Assembly: GCF_001619955.1 (NCBI RefSeq)
Contig: NZ_LQQO01000001.1
Location: 248,001-312,000, forward strand
DNA: 64,000 nucleotides
From: Sphingomonas hankookensis
GTDB lineage: Bacteria; Pseudomonadota; Alphaproteobacteria; Sphingomonadales; Sphingomonadaceae
Direction of reading: 5' to 3'
The position numbers and the translations under genes were made by a program. Under the pieces are notes generated by a model. The model saw only the letters and a program-made list of their open reading frames with translations. It made no database searches and was not told the origin of the DNA. Positions within the stretch are counted from its first letter, which is position 1, and each line of letters opens with the position of its first letter. Shown one piece after another: positions 27,821 through 39,760 of this stretch.

Positions 27821-28531
27821 CTAGCCGCGGCTTTCCGCCCGGGCGAGCAGCAGGTCCCACAGCCCGCGATGCTGGGCCAGCAATTGCTGCAGGCCGAAGG
27901 TCATGGCGCGCTCGATCGGCGCCGCGTCCGTTACCTGATCGATCACGCGCAGCGTCTGCGCGGGCGACGGCAGCGTGAGCGGGATTGTCTCCAGCCCCAG
28001 CCGGATCGCCGCGGCGTCCAGCGGCCGGCGGATCACCGGCCAGTCGAGCGTCACCGCGATGGCCGCCCCCAGCGCGCAGCCGGGCCGCCCCGATCGCGCC
28101 AGCAGGTCGATCGCATGGCGCTGCGCCGCCAGTGCCGCTTCCGCAGCAGCCTGTCCCGGCGTGCCCGGCGGCGGGCCTGCTGCGGCCGATACGCGGATCA
28201 GATAGGCGCGTTCCTCGGCAAATGCGGCAGCCGCCTGTTCCAGCCATGGCGCGGCAGCCGGGTGGACGTCGGCGCGCGCCGCATGATCGACCACGCCCGG
28301 ATGGCGGCCGTGAAGCGAGCAGAGCTGGTGCAGCGCGTCGGCGATATCGCGCAACAGCGCATCGTTTCGCGACAGGCGGTCGGGCGCGACATGCCCGGCG
28401 CTGCCATCGGCGAGAACGATCCGCGCCAGCCGTTCCGCGGTATCGCATCCATCCCTGTTCGCAATTGCCACTATCAACCGCCGGCTCCCATGATGTCGAT
28501 GGAGCCGGTATGCCGACAATAGATAACCCAA
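27821..28531 (-). CDS. Uncharacterised protein upstream of MoxR
   Basis: A 236-residue, Ala- and Arg-rich, probably soluble and mostly helical protein. No signal peptide or transmembrane helix is evident and I do not recognise a motif. Conserved-looking segments include HGRHPGVVDHAARAD and AERAYLIRVSAAAGP. It ends 33 bases before the moxR start on the same strand, so co-transcription is likely. The first codon is uncertain. Confidence 0.6.
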   Translation of the reverse strand: MGYLLSAYRLHRHHGSRRLIVAIANRDGCDTAERLARIVLADGSAGHVAPDRLSRNDALLRDIADALHQLCSLHGRHPGVVDHAARADVHPAAAPWLEQAAAAFAEERAYLIRVSAAAGPPPGTPGQAAAEAALAAQRHAIDLLARSGRPGCALGAAIAVTLDWPVIRRPLDAAAIRLGLETIPLTLPSPAQTLRVIDQVTDAAPIERAMTFGLQQLLAQHRGLWDLLLARAESRG

Positions 28532-28604
28532 GCGCGTAGGAACACGGTTGCCGCTATTTTAACCGCGATGACGCGCGGATTAACGGGATCGAAACTGTCC
28601 CGAA

Positions 28605-28640
28605 ACGAAGCGCCCCGGCACTTTGGTAAGGGCCGGGGCG
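28605..28640 (-). terminator. Hairpin terminator after rpoD
   Basis: On the minus strand, just after the rpoD stop, a nine-base perfect stem (CGCCCCGGC at 28611-28619 against GCCGGGGCG at 28632-28640) encloses a 12-base loop and is followed by CTTCGTTT. The trailing T content is modest, so termination may be partial. Confidence 0.65.
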
Positions 28641-28645
28641 GTCGA

Positions 28646-30688
<2,043 letters not shown>

Positions 30689-30850
30689 TAACCCTCAAGA
30701 AATTTTACGCAGCGCGTCGTTCGCGCGATTTTACCCGTCGTCTTTGTCCGAGCCAGCGCGATTTGCAAGCAATCAGCGTGCAATCCGGCGTGCGACGGGT
30801 GGATTTCGGGCGATTCTATGCGCCGGATATGGGAGGGAGGCGAAGGGGGA

Positions 30851-32656
30851 TCAAGCCGCCTCGTCCAGTTCCTCCATCCAGTCACGAATCCGGGCCTGCA
30901 CCGCCGCATGGTCGGACCGCGCCTGCTGATATTCGGCGAAGGTCCGCTCGGTCGTGTCCTGACGACAGCGTTCGGCGGCAGCATTTTCCGCACGGCGGCA
31001 CGCCTGTTCGTCGACCAGGATCTGGATCACCCGCAACAGGTCGGTTTCGGCGACCTCAGGAGCGGTCCCGCGCAGCCAGAAGCTGAAGGCGAGATCGGTT
31101 TCCTTGTTCCGTCGCGCCATGTCGACCAGCTGCCGGTCGGCGGCGATCGTGTCGGTCAGCAGGCTTTCGGTCAGGTCGTTGCGATAGATCGCCAAGTCGA
31201 TCAAGTGATTGCGCCAGCGCTGCAATTGCCCGTTCAAGATCGGCAGCTGCGCGACGAGTTCGCAATGCCGCTTTAGCACGTCGACATGCTGCATCAGGCC
31301 CATCAGGATGGCACGCTGGAACGCGAAGACCAGATCAACCTTCCGCACGTCGGCCGCCGCCGCCATGTCGTTCGCGACGATGCGCAGGCGACGGTCCTTC
31401 GCCCCGAACAGCGCGAAGAACTGATCCTTGAAGGTCCGGAAATATTCGCGGCGAATGCCTTCATGGGTGATCGTCCCCGCCAGGCGCGCCAGTTCATGCT
31501 CGAACGCGGCGCGCTCGTCGGGGCCGGCGCCGGGCGGCAACGTCGCCAGCTCCAGCCGCCACAGGAAATCGGATAGCGATTCGCGGCGGGCGAGCAGGTC
31601 CTCGAACGCCTGCGGTCCCTCGGCACGAACCAGATCGTCGGGGTCCATGCCGTCGGGAATGGTGACGATCGAAATGCTCTTGCCTGGTTGCAGCAGCGGC
31701 AGCGCGCGTTCGGCCGCGCGCCGCGCCGCCTTGATCCCGGCCGCGTCGCCGTCGAAGCACAGGATCGGACAGTCGGCCATCCGCCACAGCCGTTCGAGCT
31801 GATGCTCGGTCAGCGCGGTGCCTAGCGGGGCTACGACTTCATCGAAACCAGCCTGGGCCAGCGCGATGACGTCCATATAGCCTTCGACCGCGATCACCCG
31901 CTTCGCCTTGCGCGCGGCGGCCTGGGCACGGTCGATATTGTAGAGCGTCCGCCCCTTGTCGAAGAGCGGGGTTTCGGGCGAGTTCAGATATTTCGGCTCG
32001 CCGTCGCCGAGGATACGCCCGCCGAACGCGATCGTCCGGCCACGCGCGTCGCGGATCGGGATCATCAGCCGGCCGCGGAACCGGTCGTACGGCTCCTTGC
32101 CCTCGACCGATATCAGCATGCCCGATTCGACCAGCATCGGGTCGCCGTAGGACGCCAGCGCGGCCTTCAATCGGCCACGGGCATCGGGGGCGAACCCCAT
32201 GCCGAACGCACGGGCGGTTTCCGGCTTGATCCCGCGCTTGGCGAGAGCGTCGCGGGCGATGCCGCCTTCGTCGCCCAGCCGGTCCGCGAACCAGCCCTGC
32301 GCATCGGACATCAACTCGTGCAGCCCCTTGGCGCGTTCCGCCTGCCGCGCCGAGCGCGCATCCTGCGCCGGCATCTCCATGCCGGCGGCGGCGGCCAGTT
32401 CCTTCACCGCGTCGATGAAGGGCAGGCCGCGTTGGTCGGTCATCCAGCGGATCGCATCGCCGTGCGCGCCGCAGCCAAAGCAATGGTAGAAGCCCTTGTC
32501 GTCATTGACCCAGAAGCTCGGCGTCTTCTCGGTATGGAACGGGCAGCACGCCTTGAACTCGTTGCCCGAGCGCTGGAGCTTCACCGACTTGCCGACCAGC
32601 GCCGACAGGGTCGTGCGGGTGCGCAACTCGTCAAGGAACTGGGGGGATAGGGTCAT
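30851..32656 (-). CDS. dnaG: DNA primase
   Basis: Synthesises RNA primers at the replication fork (601 residues). The N-terminal zinc-binding domain (CPFHTEKTPSFWV and FHCFGCGAHGD-type, here YHCFGCGAHGD), the RNA polymerase domain and the TOPRIM motifs (VIAVEGYMDVIAL, ILCFDGDAAGIKAA) are present. The C-terminal helicase-binding region is less conserved. It lies between yqeY (34 bases upstream) and rpoD, all on the minus strand. Confidence 0.97.
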   Translation of the reverse strand: MTLSPQFLDELRTRTTLSALVGKSVKLQRSGNEFKACCPFHTEKTPSFWVNDDKGFYHCFGCGAHGDAIRWMTDQRGLPFIDAVKELAAAAGMEMPAQDARSARQAERAKGLHELMSDAQGWFADRLGDEGGIARDALAKRGIKPETARAFGMGFAPDARGRLKAALASYGDPMLVESGMLISVEGKEPYDRFRGRLMIPIRDARGRTIAFGGRILGDGEPKYLNSPETPLFDKGRTLYNIDRAQAAARKAKRVIAVEGYMDVIALAQAGFDEVVAPLGTALTEHQLERLWRMADCPILCFDGDAAGIKAARRAAERALPLLQPGKSISIVTIPDGMDPDDLVRAEGPQAFEDLLARRESLSDFLWRLELATLPPGAGPDERAAFEHELARLAGTITHEGIRREYFRTFKDQFFALFGAKDRRLRIVANDMAAAADVRKVDLVFAFQRAILMGLMQHVDVLKRHCELVAQLPILNGQLQRWRNHLIDLAIYRNDLTESLLTDTIAADRQLVDMARRNKETDLAFSFWLRGTAPEVAETDLLRVIQILVDEQACRRAENAAAERCRQDTTERTFAEYQQARSDHAAVQARIRDWMEELDEAA

Positions 32657-32691
32657 GGCTTCCTGTGGCTCGCGTGCCCGCTATCGGCTGT

Positions 32692-33144
32692 TCAGCTTAG
32701 CGCCGCTTTGACCGCCGCGCTAGCCTTGCTCATGTCAAGTTCGCTGCCGTGGCGCGACTTCAGTTCGGCCATCACGCGGCCCATGTCCTTCATGCCGCTG
32801 GCGCCCAGATCGACCTTGATCGCCTCGATCGCCGCCGCCGTCTGCGCCTCGTCCATCGGGGCGGGCAGGAAGCGTTCGATGACGGTGACTTCGCGCGCTT
32901 CGCTGGCGGCGAGTTCGGGACGGTTGCCCTTCTCGTACATCTCGATCGATTCGCGGCGCTGCTTCACCATTTTCTGCAGCACTTCGACCACCAGCGCGTC
33001 GTCGCTCTCAGGCGCCTTGCCGGTGCGTGCCTCGATATCGCGGTTCTTGATCGCCGACTGGATCAGGCGGATCGTGGCGGTCGTCTCCTTATCGCCGCCC
33101 TTCATGGCGGTGACGAGGGCGTCCTTGATGGTATCGCGAATCAT
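32692..33144 (-). CDS. yqeY: GatB/YqeY domain protein
   Basis: A 150-residue all-helical protein of the YqeY family, related to the C-terminal domain of the GatB amidotransferase subunit. Typical segments are LIQSAIKNRDIEAR, VEVLQKMVKQRRESIEMYEKG and GRVMAELKSRHG. Stand-alone YqeY has no firmly known function, with tRNA or amidotransferase links suggested. It is divergent from carA (146-base gap) and upstream of dnaG. Confidence 0.93.
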   Translation of the reverse strand: MIRDTIKDALVTAMKGGDKETTATIRLIQSAIKNRDIEARTGKAPESDDALVVEVLQKMVKQRRESIEMYEKGNRPELAASEAREVTVIERFLPAPMDEAQTAAAIEAIKVDLGASGMKDMGRVMAELKSRHGSELDMSKASAAVKAALS

Positions 33145-33212
33145 GGCGGTTCCGATGTCGTTCGTTTGGATAAGCGAATACCCATAGCCGCAATCGATGC
33201 GCGATCACAGGA

Positions 33213-33241
33213 TTGACGCGACGCGGGGTTGGGACTAGCCG
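33213..33241 (+). promoter_or_regulatory. Candidate promoter of carA
   Basis: TTGACG at 33213-33218 is a good -35 element, followed after 17 bases by TAGCCG as a weak -10. It lies about 50 bases before the carA start. It is proposed from similarity to the sigma-70 consensus only. Confidence 0.3.
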
Positions 33242-33290
33242 CCACCGCTTAGCGACATCATCAGACAAACCCGAGGAGTGCCCGCCCATC

Positions 33291-34484
33291 ATGGCCGACG
33301 CCAAGCCATTCGCCATGCCCGAAGGAGCTACCGGGGTTCTTGTCCTTGCCAATGGCGACGTGCTGTGGGGCCGTGGCTTCGGCGCGGAAGGCGCTGCGGT
33401 CGGTGAGGTGTGCTTCCACACTGCGATGACCGGCTATCAGGAGATCATGACCGATCCGTCCTTTGCCGGGCAGATCATCACTTTCACCTTCCCGCACATC
33501 GGTAACGTCGGCACCAATGTCGACGACGTCGAGGCGAACGACCCGCACGCGCTGGGCATGATCGTTCGCGAGGACGTGACGGCGCCGTCGAATTTCCGTT
33601 CGAATGAACACCTTGATGCCTGGATGGCGCGGCACAACCGGATCGGTCTTGCGGGCATCGATACGCGGGCGCTGACCCGGCGGATCCGGGAGGGCGGGGC
33701 GCCGAACGGGGTGATCGCGCATTCGGCGAGCGGCGAGTTCGATATTCCGGCGCTACTGGCGCAGGCACAGGCATGGCCTGGGCTGGAGGGCATGGACCTT
33801 GCCAAGACCGTGTCGTGCGAGACGCATTATGGCTGGGCCGGCGGGGCTTGGCATCTGGGCAAGGGCTATGACGACAGCACGCACGCGGAAGGTCGCGAAG
33901 GTGTCGCGAAACGCGATTCGCGCCCGCATGTCGTTGCGATCGATTATGGCAGCAAACGCAATATCTTCCGCAACCTTGTTCACGCGGGTGCTGAAGTAAC
34001 CGTGCTACCCGCCACCGCGACCTATGAAGAGGTCATGGCGGCGAACCCGGACGGCATCTTCCTGTCGAACGGTCCGGGGGATCCCGCGGCAACCGGCGAA
34101 TATGCGGTGCCGGTGATCCGGAAGCTGCTGGATACCGGCAAGCCGTTGTTCGGCATCTGTCTGGGGCACCAACTCCTTGGACTCGCTGTGGGTGCAAAGA
34201 CCACCAAGATGCATCAGGGGCATCGCGGCGCGAACCATCCGGTCAAGCGGCTGTCGGACGGTGCGGTCGAGATCACGAGCATGAACCACGGCTTCGCGGT
34301 CGAACGCGACAGCCTGCCGGACGGCGTGGTGGAGACGCATGTATCGCTGTTCGATGGTTCGAATGCCGGCATCGAAGTTGACGGCGGTCGTGCGTTTAGC
34401 GTGCAGTACCATCCCGAAGCGTCGCCCGGTCCGCAGGACAGCTTCTATCTGTTCGAGCGGTTCGTGGGGATGATGAAGAATTAG
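33291..34484 (+). CDS. carA: Carbamoyl-phosphate synthase small subunit
   Basis: Glutamine amidotransferase subunit (397 residues) supplying ammonia for carbamoyl phosphate, the precursor of arginine and pyrimidines. The class I triad is intact: Cys in PLFGICLGHQLLGLA, and His and Glu in VQYHPEASPGP. The N-terminal domain has the usual CFHTAMTGYQEIMTDPS. ATG 33291 matches the usual N-terminus; a GAGGAG sequence lies 12 bases upstream. The partner carB follows after one small gene. Confidence 0.97.
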   Translation: MADAKPFAMPEGATGVLVLANGDVLWGRGFGAEGAAVGEVCFHTAMTGYQEIMTDPSFAGQIITFTFPHIGNVGTNVDDVEANDPHALGMIVREDVTAPSNFRSNEHLDAWMARHNRIGLAGIDTRALTRRIREGGAPNGVIAHSASGEFDIPALLAQAQAWPGLEGMDLAKTVSCETHYGWAGGAWHLGKGYDDSTHAEGREGVAKRDSRPHVVAIDYGSKRNIFRNLVHAGAEVTVLPATATYEEVMAANPDGIFLSNGPGDPAATGEYAVPVIRKLLDTGKPLFGICLGHQLLGLAVGAKTTKMHQGHRGANHPVKRLSDGAVEITSMNHGFAVERDSLPDGVVETHVSLFDGSNAGIEVDGGRAFSVQYHPEASPGPQDSFYLFERFVGMMKN

Positions 34485-34499
34485 GCGAGACCCGACGGA

Positions 34500-34721
34500 A
34501 TGCGCTTTCGCATCAAACCGGAATGTATCGACGCTGCACTTGCGGACTTCCGCGATGCTGGTGTCGAGCCGGACCGGATCGAAGCGCGGCCGGAAGAAGG
34601 CGAAGTCGCCGTCGAGTTTCACCGTTTGACTTACGATGACGCGGCCAAGCTGGTTCGCGCATTCAACCCTGAATATTCCGCGATCATTGGTGTGATCGGC
34701 GGGCCGCCGTTCGAGGACTAA
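34500..34721 (+). CDS. Small uncharacterised protein between carA and carB
   Basis: A 73-residue soluble acidic protein of no family I recognise. The pattern of alternating helix and strand ([43 protein letters not shown]) suggests a small alpha/beta fold. It begins 15 bases after carA and ends two bases before carB, so it is likely translated with both subunits. It may be a regulator or chaperone of the synthase, or an unrelated passenger. Confidence 0.65.
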   Translation: MRFRIKPECIDAALADFRDAGVEPDRIEARPEEGEVAVEFHRLTYDDAAKLVRAFNPEYSAIIGVIGGPPFED

Positions 34722-34723
34722 CT

Positions 34724-37700
34724 ATGCCAAAACGCACCGACATTTCGTCCATCCTCGTCATCGGCGCGGGGCCGATCGTCATCGGCCAGGCTTGCGAGTT
34801 CGATTATTCGGGCGTGCAGGCGATCAAGGCGTTGAAGGAGGAGGGCTATCGCATCGTCCTCGTCAACTCCAACCCCGCGACGATCATGACCGATCCGGAA
34901 CTGGCCGACGCGACCTATGTCGAGCCGATCACCCCGGCGGTCGTGGCCAAGATCATCGAGAAGGAGCGCCCCGATGCGGTGCTGCCGACGATGGGCGGGC
35001 AGACGGCGCTGAACACCGCGCTGGCGCTGGCCAATGACGGCACGCTGGAAAAGTTCGGCGTGCAGATGATCGGCGCCGATGCGGAGGCGATCGACAAGGC
35101 CGAGGACCGTCAGAAGTTCAAGGTCGCGATGGAGAAGATCGGCCTCGAATCCGCGCGCAGCCATATCGCGCATAGCGAGGCGGAGGCGCTGGCCGGGTTG
35201 GAGCATGTCGGGCTGCCGGCGATCATCCGCCCGTCTTTCACGCTGGGCGGGACCGGCGGCGGCGTCGCCTATAACCGCGACGAGTTTCTGAAGATCGTCC
35301 GCGAAGGGCTGGACGCGTCGCCGACCACCGAGGTGCTGATCGAGGAATCGCTGCTAAGGTGGAAGGAATATGAGATGGAGGTGGTCCGCGACCGTGCGGA
35401 CAATGCCATCATCGTATGTTCGATCGAGAATGTCGATCCGATGGGCGTGCACACCGGAGATTCGATCACGGTCGCCCCGGCGCTGACACTGACCGACAAG
35501 GAATACCAGATCATGCGCAACGCATCGATCGCGGTTCTCCGGGAAATCGGTGTGGAAACAGGGGGTTCGAACGTACAGTTCGCGGTCAATCCGAAGGACG
35601 GCCGCCTGATCGTCATCGAGATGAACCCGCGCGTGTCGCGGTCGTCGGCGCTGGCGTCGAAGGCCACGGGCTTTCCGATCGCGAAGGTCGCGGCGAAGCT
35701 GGCGGTCGGCTATACGCTCGACGAGATCACCAACGACATCACTGGTGCTACGCCGGCGTCGTTCGAACCGACGATCGATTATGTCGTCACCAAGATTCCG
35801 CGCTTCGCCTTCGAGAAGTTCAAGGGGTCGCAGGCGGTGCTGTCGACGGCGATGAAGTCGGTCGGCGAGGTCATGGCCATCGGCCGCAACATCCATGAAT
35901 CGATGCAGAAGGCGCTGCGCGGCCTCGAGACCGGGCTGTCGGGCTTCAACCAGGTCGACCGGCTGGTCGGCGCGCCGCGTGCGGAGATCGAGGCGGCTTT
36001 GGCCGTCGCCACGCCCGACCGGCTGCTGGTCGCGGCGCAGGCGCTGCGCGAAGGCTTCACCGTCGCCGAAGTGCACGCCATCGCCAAATACGACCCGTGG
36101 TTCCTCGAACGCATGGCGGAAATCGTCGCGGCCGAAAGCGAAGTTTGCACCAACGGCCTGCCGCAGGACGCGGCGGGGATGCGTCGCCTGAAGGCAATGG
36201 GCTTTTCGGACAAGCGTCTGGCATGGCTGGCGCTGCAATCGGCCAATCTGCGCGGCATGGAACGCGGTATCCAGCGCGGGTCCGGCCTGATCCACGAGGT
36301 CGTCAAGATGATGACCGGCGGCGTGACCGAGGACGAGGTGCGTCAACATCGGCACAAGCTGGGCGTGCGGCCGGTATTCAAGCGGATCGACACCTGCGCC
36401 GCCGAGTTCGAGGCGAAGACGCCGTATATGTACTCGACCTACGAAGCGCCGACCTTCGGCGAGCCGGAGGACGAGAGCCAGCCGTCGGATCGCAAGAAGA
36501 TCGTCATCCTGGGCGGCGGGCCGAACCGGATCGGGCAGGGGATCGAGTTCGATTATTGCTGCTGCCATGCGTGCTTCGCGCTGAGCGATGCCGGGTTCGA
36601 GACCATCATGGTCAACTGCAACCCGGAAACGGTATCGACCGATTACGACACGTCGGACCGGTTGTATTTCGAACCGCTGACCGCCGAGGACGTGCTGGAA
36701 ATCCTGCATGTCGAGGCGTCGAAGGGTGAGCTGGTCGGGGTGATCGTGCAGTTCGGCGGGCAGACGCCGCTGAACCTCGCCCGCGCGCTGGAAGCGGCCG
36801 GTATCCCGATCCTGGGCACCACGCCGGATTCAATCGACCTGGCCGAGGATCGCGAGCGGTTCGCCGATCTGGTCACGTCGCTGGGCCTACTCCAGCCGGC
36901 CAACGGCCTGGCACGCAGCCGCGACGAGGCGGCGGTGATCGCCGAGCGGATCGGCTATCCGGTGCTGATGCGGCCGAGCTATGTGCTGGGCGGACGCGCG
37001 ATGGAGATCGTCGACTCGCTCCAGCAGCTCGACGACTATATCCAAACGGCGGTGCAGGTGTCGGGGGACTCCCCCGTTTTGATCGACCAGTATCTGCGCG
37101 ACGCGATCGAAGTCGATGTCGATGCGATCGCCGATGGCGACGATGTCGTGGTCGCCGGCGTGCTGCAGCATATCGAGGAAGCGGGCGTCCATTCGGGCGA
37201 CAGCGCGTGTTCGATGCCGCCCTATTCGCTGGGCGCCGACGTCATCGCCGAGATCGAGCGGCAGACGGTGGCGCTGGCCAAGGCGTTGAGCGTGAAGGGG
37301 CTGATGAACATCCAGTTCGCGGTCAAGGACGGCAAGGTCTATCTGATCGAGGTCAATCCGCGCGCCAGCCGCACGGTGCCGTTCGTCGCCAAGGCGATCG
37401 GCACGCCGGTCGCCAAAATCGCGGCGCGGGTGATGGCGGGCGAGAAGCTGGCCACCCTGCCGACTATCGATCGGGACATCGATCACGTCGCGGTCAAGGA
37501 AGCGGTATTCCCGTGGGGCCGCTTCCCCGGCGTCGATCCGGTGTTGTCGCCGGAAATGAAGTCGACCGGCGAAGTCATGGGGATCGACAGCGATTTCGCC
37601 ACGGCTTTCGCCAAGGCACAGATGGGCGCGAACATCGTCCTGCCCAAGAGCGGCACGGTGTTCGTGTCGGTGAAATCAAGCGACAAGCCGGTGATCCTGC

Positions 37701-38056
37701 CGGGCGTGCAGTTACTGGTCGAGCTGGGCTTCAGGATCGTCGCGACCAGCGGAACCGCCGATTATCTTGCCGAGAACGGCGTGCCGGTCGAGCGTGTAAA
37801 CAAGGTGGCGCAGGGTCGTCCGCATATCGTCGACAAGATCTTCGACGGCGATATCGCGATGATCTTCAACACCACCGAAGGGTGGCAGTCGCTGAAGGAC
37901 TCCGAATCGATCCGCGCGTCGGCGCAGTCGCAGAAGGTGCCCTATTTCACCACGGCGCCGGCGAGCGTCGCTGTGGCGCAAGCCATTCAGGCGCTGGGTG
38001 CCCGGTCCCTTGAAGTGCGGCCGTTGCAGTCCTATTATTCGCAATCGCACAACTGA
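34724..38056 (+). CDS. carB: Carbamoyl-phosphate synthase large subunit
   Basis: The 1110-residue synthetase subunit with two homologous ATP-grasp halves. The first half shows [30 protein letters not shown] and [18 protein letters not shown]; the second shows [20 protein letters not shown] and [18 protein letters not shown]. The C-terminal allosteric domain ([29 protein letters not shown]) is present. Length is slightly above the usual 1070-1080 residues. Confidence 0.98.
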   Translation: MPKRTDISSILVIGAGPIVIGQACEFDYSGVQAIKALKEEGYRIVLVNSNPATIMTDPELADATYVEPITPAVVAKIIEKERPDAVLPTMGGQTALNTALALANDGTLEKFGVQMIGADAEAIDKAEDRQKFKVAMEKIGLESARSHIAHSEAEALAGLEHVGLPAIIRPSFTLGGTGGGVAYNRDEFLKIVREGLDASPTTEVLIEESLLRWKEYEMEVVRDRADNAIIVCSIENVDPMGVHTGDSITVAPALTLTDKEYQIMRNASIAVLREIGVETGGSNVQFAVNPKDGRLIVIEMNPRVSRSSALASKATGFPIAKVAAKLAVGYTLDEITNDITGATPASFEPTIDYVVTKIPRFAFEKFKGSQAVLSTAMKSVGEVMAIGRNIHESMQKALRGLETGLSGFNQVDRLVGAPRAEIEAALAVATPDRLLVAAQALREGFTVAEVHAIAKYDPWFLERMAEIVAAESEVCTNGLPQDAAGMRRLKAMGFSDKRLAWLALQSANLRGMERGIQRGSGLIHEVVKMMTGGVTEDEVRQHRHKLGVRPVFKRIDTCAAEFEAKTPYMYSTYEAPTFGEPEDESQPSDRKKIVILGGGPNRIGQGIEFDYCCCHACFALSDAGFETIMVNCNPETVSTDYDTSDRLYFEPLTAEDVLEILHVEASKGELVGVIVQFGGQTPLNLARALEAAGIPILGTTPDSIDLAEDRERFADLVTSLGLLQPANGLARSRDEAAVIAERIGYPVLMRPSYVLGGRAMEIVDSLQQLDDYIQTAVQVSGDSPVLIDQYLRDAIEVDVDAIADGDDVVVAGVLQHIEEAGVHSGDSACSMPPYSLGADVIAEIERQTVALAKALSVKGLMNIQFAVKDGKVYLIEVNPRASRTVPFVAKAIGTPVAKIAARVMAGEKLATLPTIDRDIDHVAVKEAVFPWGRFPGVDPVLSPEMKSTGEVMGIDSDFATAFAKAQMGANIVLPKSGTVFVSVKSSDKPVILPGVQLLVELGFRIVATSGTADYLAENGVPVERVNKVAQGRPHIVDKIFDGDIAMIFNTTEGWQSLKDSESIRASAQSQKVPYFTTAPASVAVAQAIQALGARSLEVRPLQSYYSQSHN

Positions 38057-38080
38057 TCCCCATCAGCGGAATGTTGCGCG

Positions 38081-38104
38081 CGGACGGGCAGGGAGGCCCG
38101 TCCG
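38081..38104 (+). other. Hairpin between carB and greA
   Basis: A perfect nine-base stem (CGGACGGGC at 38081-38089, GCCCGTCCG at 38096-38104) with a six-base AGGGAG loop. No T-run follows, so it is more likely an RNA stability or processing element, or a Rho-dependent stop, than an intrinsic terminator. Confidence 0.5.
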
Positions 38105-38140
38105 TGTGGCGGGGGTAATGACAAAAGGGACGCGCGCGCG

Positions 38141-38617
38141 ATGGCGACGGTCGAAAAGATGCCGATGTTGCAGGAGGGCTATGATCGCCTGACGGCGCAC
38201 CTCAAGCAGCTGAAGGTGGAACGGCCGCAGATCATCGACGCGATCGAGGAAGCGCGCGCCCATGGCGACCTGTCGGAAAATGCCGAATATCATGCGGCGA
38301 AGGAACGGCAGGGTCAGATCGAGGCGTCGATCGCCGATATCGAGGACAAGCTGTCCCGCGCGCAGGTGATCGATCCGAAGGACCTGTCGGGCGACAAGGT
38401 CGTGTTCGGCGCGACCGTGACGCTGCTCGACGAGGACGACAAGGCGATCACCTATCAGATCGTCGGCCAGACCGAGGCGGACGCCAAGTCGGGTCGCATC
38501 TCGTACAATTCGCCGATGGGCCGCGCGCTGATCGGGCGCAAGGTCGACGACGATGTCGAGGTGACGGTGCCGTCGGGCGACCGTTATTATCAGATTTCGA
38601 AGATCGAGTTCATCTAA
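38141..38617 (+). CDS. greA: Transcription elongation factor GreA
   Basis: A 158-residue factor that rescues backtracked RNA polymerase by stimulating transcript cleavage. The N-terminal coiled coil carries the acidic tip in [20 protein letters not shown], and the C-terminal FKBP-like domain ends with the usual [14 protein letters not shown]. The carAB-greA order is common in alphaproteobacteria. The next gene starts six bases downstream. Confidence 0.97.
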   Translation: MATVEKMPMLQEGYDRLTAHLKQLKVERPQIIDAIEEARAHGDLSENAEYHAAKERQGQIEASIADIEDKLSRAQVIDPKDLSGDKVVFGATVTLLDEDDKAITYQIVGQTEADAKSGRISYNSPMGRALIGRKVDDDVEVTVPSGDRYYQISKIEFI

Positions 38618-38623
38618 GCCGCC

Positions 38624-39280
38624 ATGTTCGAACGGCGTCCGTCACCGGCGATCCTGACGATCGGCGGGCTGATTGCGATCGTCAGCGGGTGGCTGATCCT
38701 TACCGGTGGCGTGTGGAGCGCGTCGATCGCGGCGGGCTTCGTACCGTTGCGGATGACGAGCGACCCGGCGTCGATCGAGGGGTTCGCCTCGTTCTTTCCG
38801 GTGTGGCTGACGCCGATCACCGCGGCGTTCATCCATGACGGGTGGCTGCATCTGGCGTTCAACCTGCTGAGCCTGGCGATCGTGGGTACGCCGACGCAGC
38901 GCGCGGTGGGGTTGCGTGGCGTCCTGGTACTGCTGCTGGTCGGGGCCTATGCGTCGATCGCGGCACAGTGGCTGGCCGGGCCGACATCACCCGCGCCGAT
39001 GATCGGGGCGAGCGGCGCGATCTCCGCATTGATCGGGGCCTATGCGCTGCTGTTCGGCGGGGGGAAGGCCAAGCCGATCGGACCGATCCCGGCGCATGTG
39101 GTCCATGCGATCTGGCTGGGCGTCTTCTGGACCGCGCTGAACCTGTTCATCGGCTGGTCGAGCGCGGGCAGCGAGATGCCGATCGCCGGCGCGGCGCATG
39201 TCGGCGGGTTTATTGCCGGGATGGTGCTGTTGCGGCCGTTGTTGGTGTGGCGCTGGGGCGGGCGTCGCGGAGAGGGTTAG
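38624..39280 (+). CDS. Rhomboid family intramembrane serine protease
   Basis: A 218-residue polytopic protein of the rhomboid family. The catalytic Ser is in IGASGAISA (residue about 130) and the catalytic His in AGAAHVGGFIAGM (residue about 192); the HDGWLHLAFNLLSL helix is also typical. It cleaves substrates within the membrane, and substrates cannot be predicted. It lies six bases after greA, and its 3' end faces a repeat element. Confidence 0.92.
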   Translation: MFERRPSPAILTIGGLIAIVSGWLILTGGVWSASIAAGFVPLRMTSDPASIEGFASFFPVWLTPITAAFIHDGWLHLAFNLLSLAIVGTPTQRAVGLRGVLVLLLVGAYASIAAQWLAGPTSPAPMIGASGAISALIGAYALLFGGGKAKPIGPIPAHVVHAIWLGVFWTALNLFIGWSSAGSEMPIAGAAHVGGFIAGMVLLRPLLVWRWGGRRGEG

Positions 39281-39307
39281 GCTTCGCCCTTCACCCTACT
39301 GCCAATC

Positions 39308-39429
39308 CCGTTTGCTTCGAGCGTAGGTTCGAGCCTGTCGAGAACCAAAGTCGAGAAGGGGGTGCTTCAAACGACCGGGTTCTCGACGGACGCTTCTCGA
39401 CTTCGCTCGAAGCTGCTCGAACTGAACGG
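39308..39429. repeat. Dispersed palindromic repeat, copy 2
   Basis: A 122-base element from CCGTTTGCTTCGAGCG to GCTCGAACTGAACGG, a near match in the same orientation to 20885-21005. The shared parts include GTTCGAGC-TGTCGAGAACC, GTCGAGAAGGGG and CGCTTCTCGAC. The middle differs between the copies, while the palindromic units are kept. Like copy 1 it lies between convergent genes (rhomboid and DUF4170). Confidence 0.8.
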
Positions 39430-39447
39430 GTAGGGTAGCGAGACCCC

Positions 39448-39669
39448 TTACGCCGCCGGCAGTTCCGGCTCGAGCAGGCGGTGAAGGTGGACCACCACAT
39501 ATTTCATCTCGGCATCGTCGACGGTCCGCTGTGCCGCGGCGCGCCATGCCTTTTCGGCGCTGGCATAGTCGCCAAAGATGCCGACGACGTCGATCGCCTT
39601 CAGGTCGGCGAAGTCGAGCGTGCGCGGATCGGAGACGCGGCCGCCGAAGACGAGGTGGAGTTTGCTCAT
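39448..39669 (-). CDS. DUF4170 domain-containing protein
   Basis: A 73-residue soluble protein (MSKLHLVFGGRVSDPRTLDF...). It contains the pattern DVVGIFGDYASAEKAWRAAAQRTVDDAEMKYVVVHLHRLL typical of this small domain family, whose function is unknown. The ATG at 39669 is preceded by a GGAACGA ribosome-binding sequence on the minus strand; upstream in-frame codons are not conserved-looking. Confidence 0.8.
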   Translation of the reverse strand: MSKLHLVFGGRVSDPRTLDFADLKAIDVVGIFGDYASAEKAWRAAAQRTVDDAEMKYVVVHLHRLLEPELPAA

Positions 39670-39686
39670 GGTCGTTCCCGCAGTGC

Positions 39687-39723
39687 AAAAAAGGATACGC
39701 CCCGTCGCATAGCGAACGGGGCG
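39687..39723 (-). terminator. Rho-independent terminator of the yqjD-like operon
   Basis: On the minus strand, an eight-base stem (CGCCCCGT/ACGGGGCG at 39698-39705 and 39716-39723) is extended by an inner CGC/GCG pairing with one bulge. The RNA then reads five bases and a run of six Us. It is 37 bases after the last gene of the operon. Confidence 0.75.
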
Positions 39724-39760
39724 CACCCTTCAACCCATAAGTTGCGGACCGCGATGCGGA

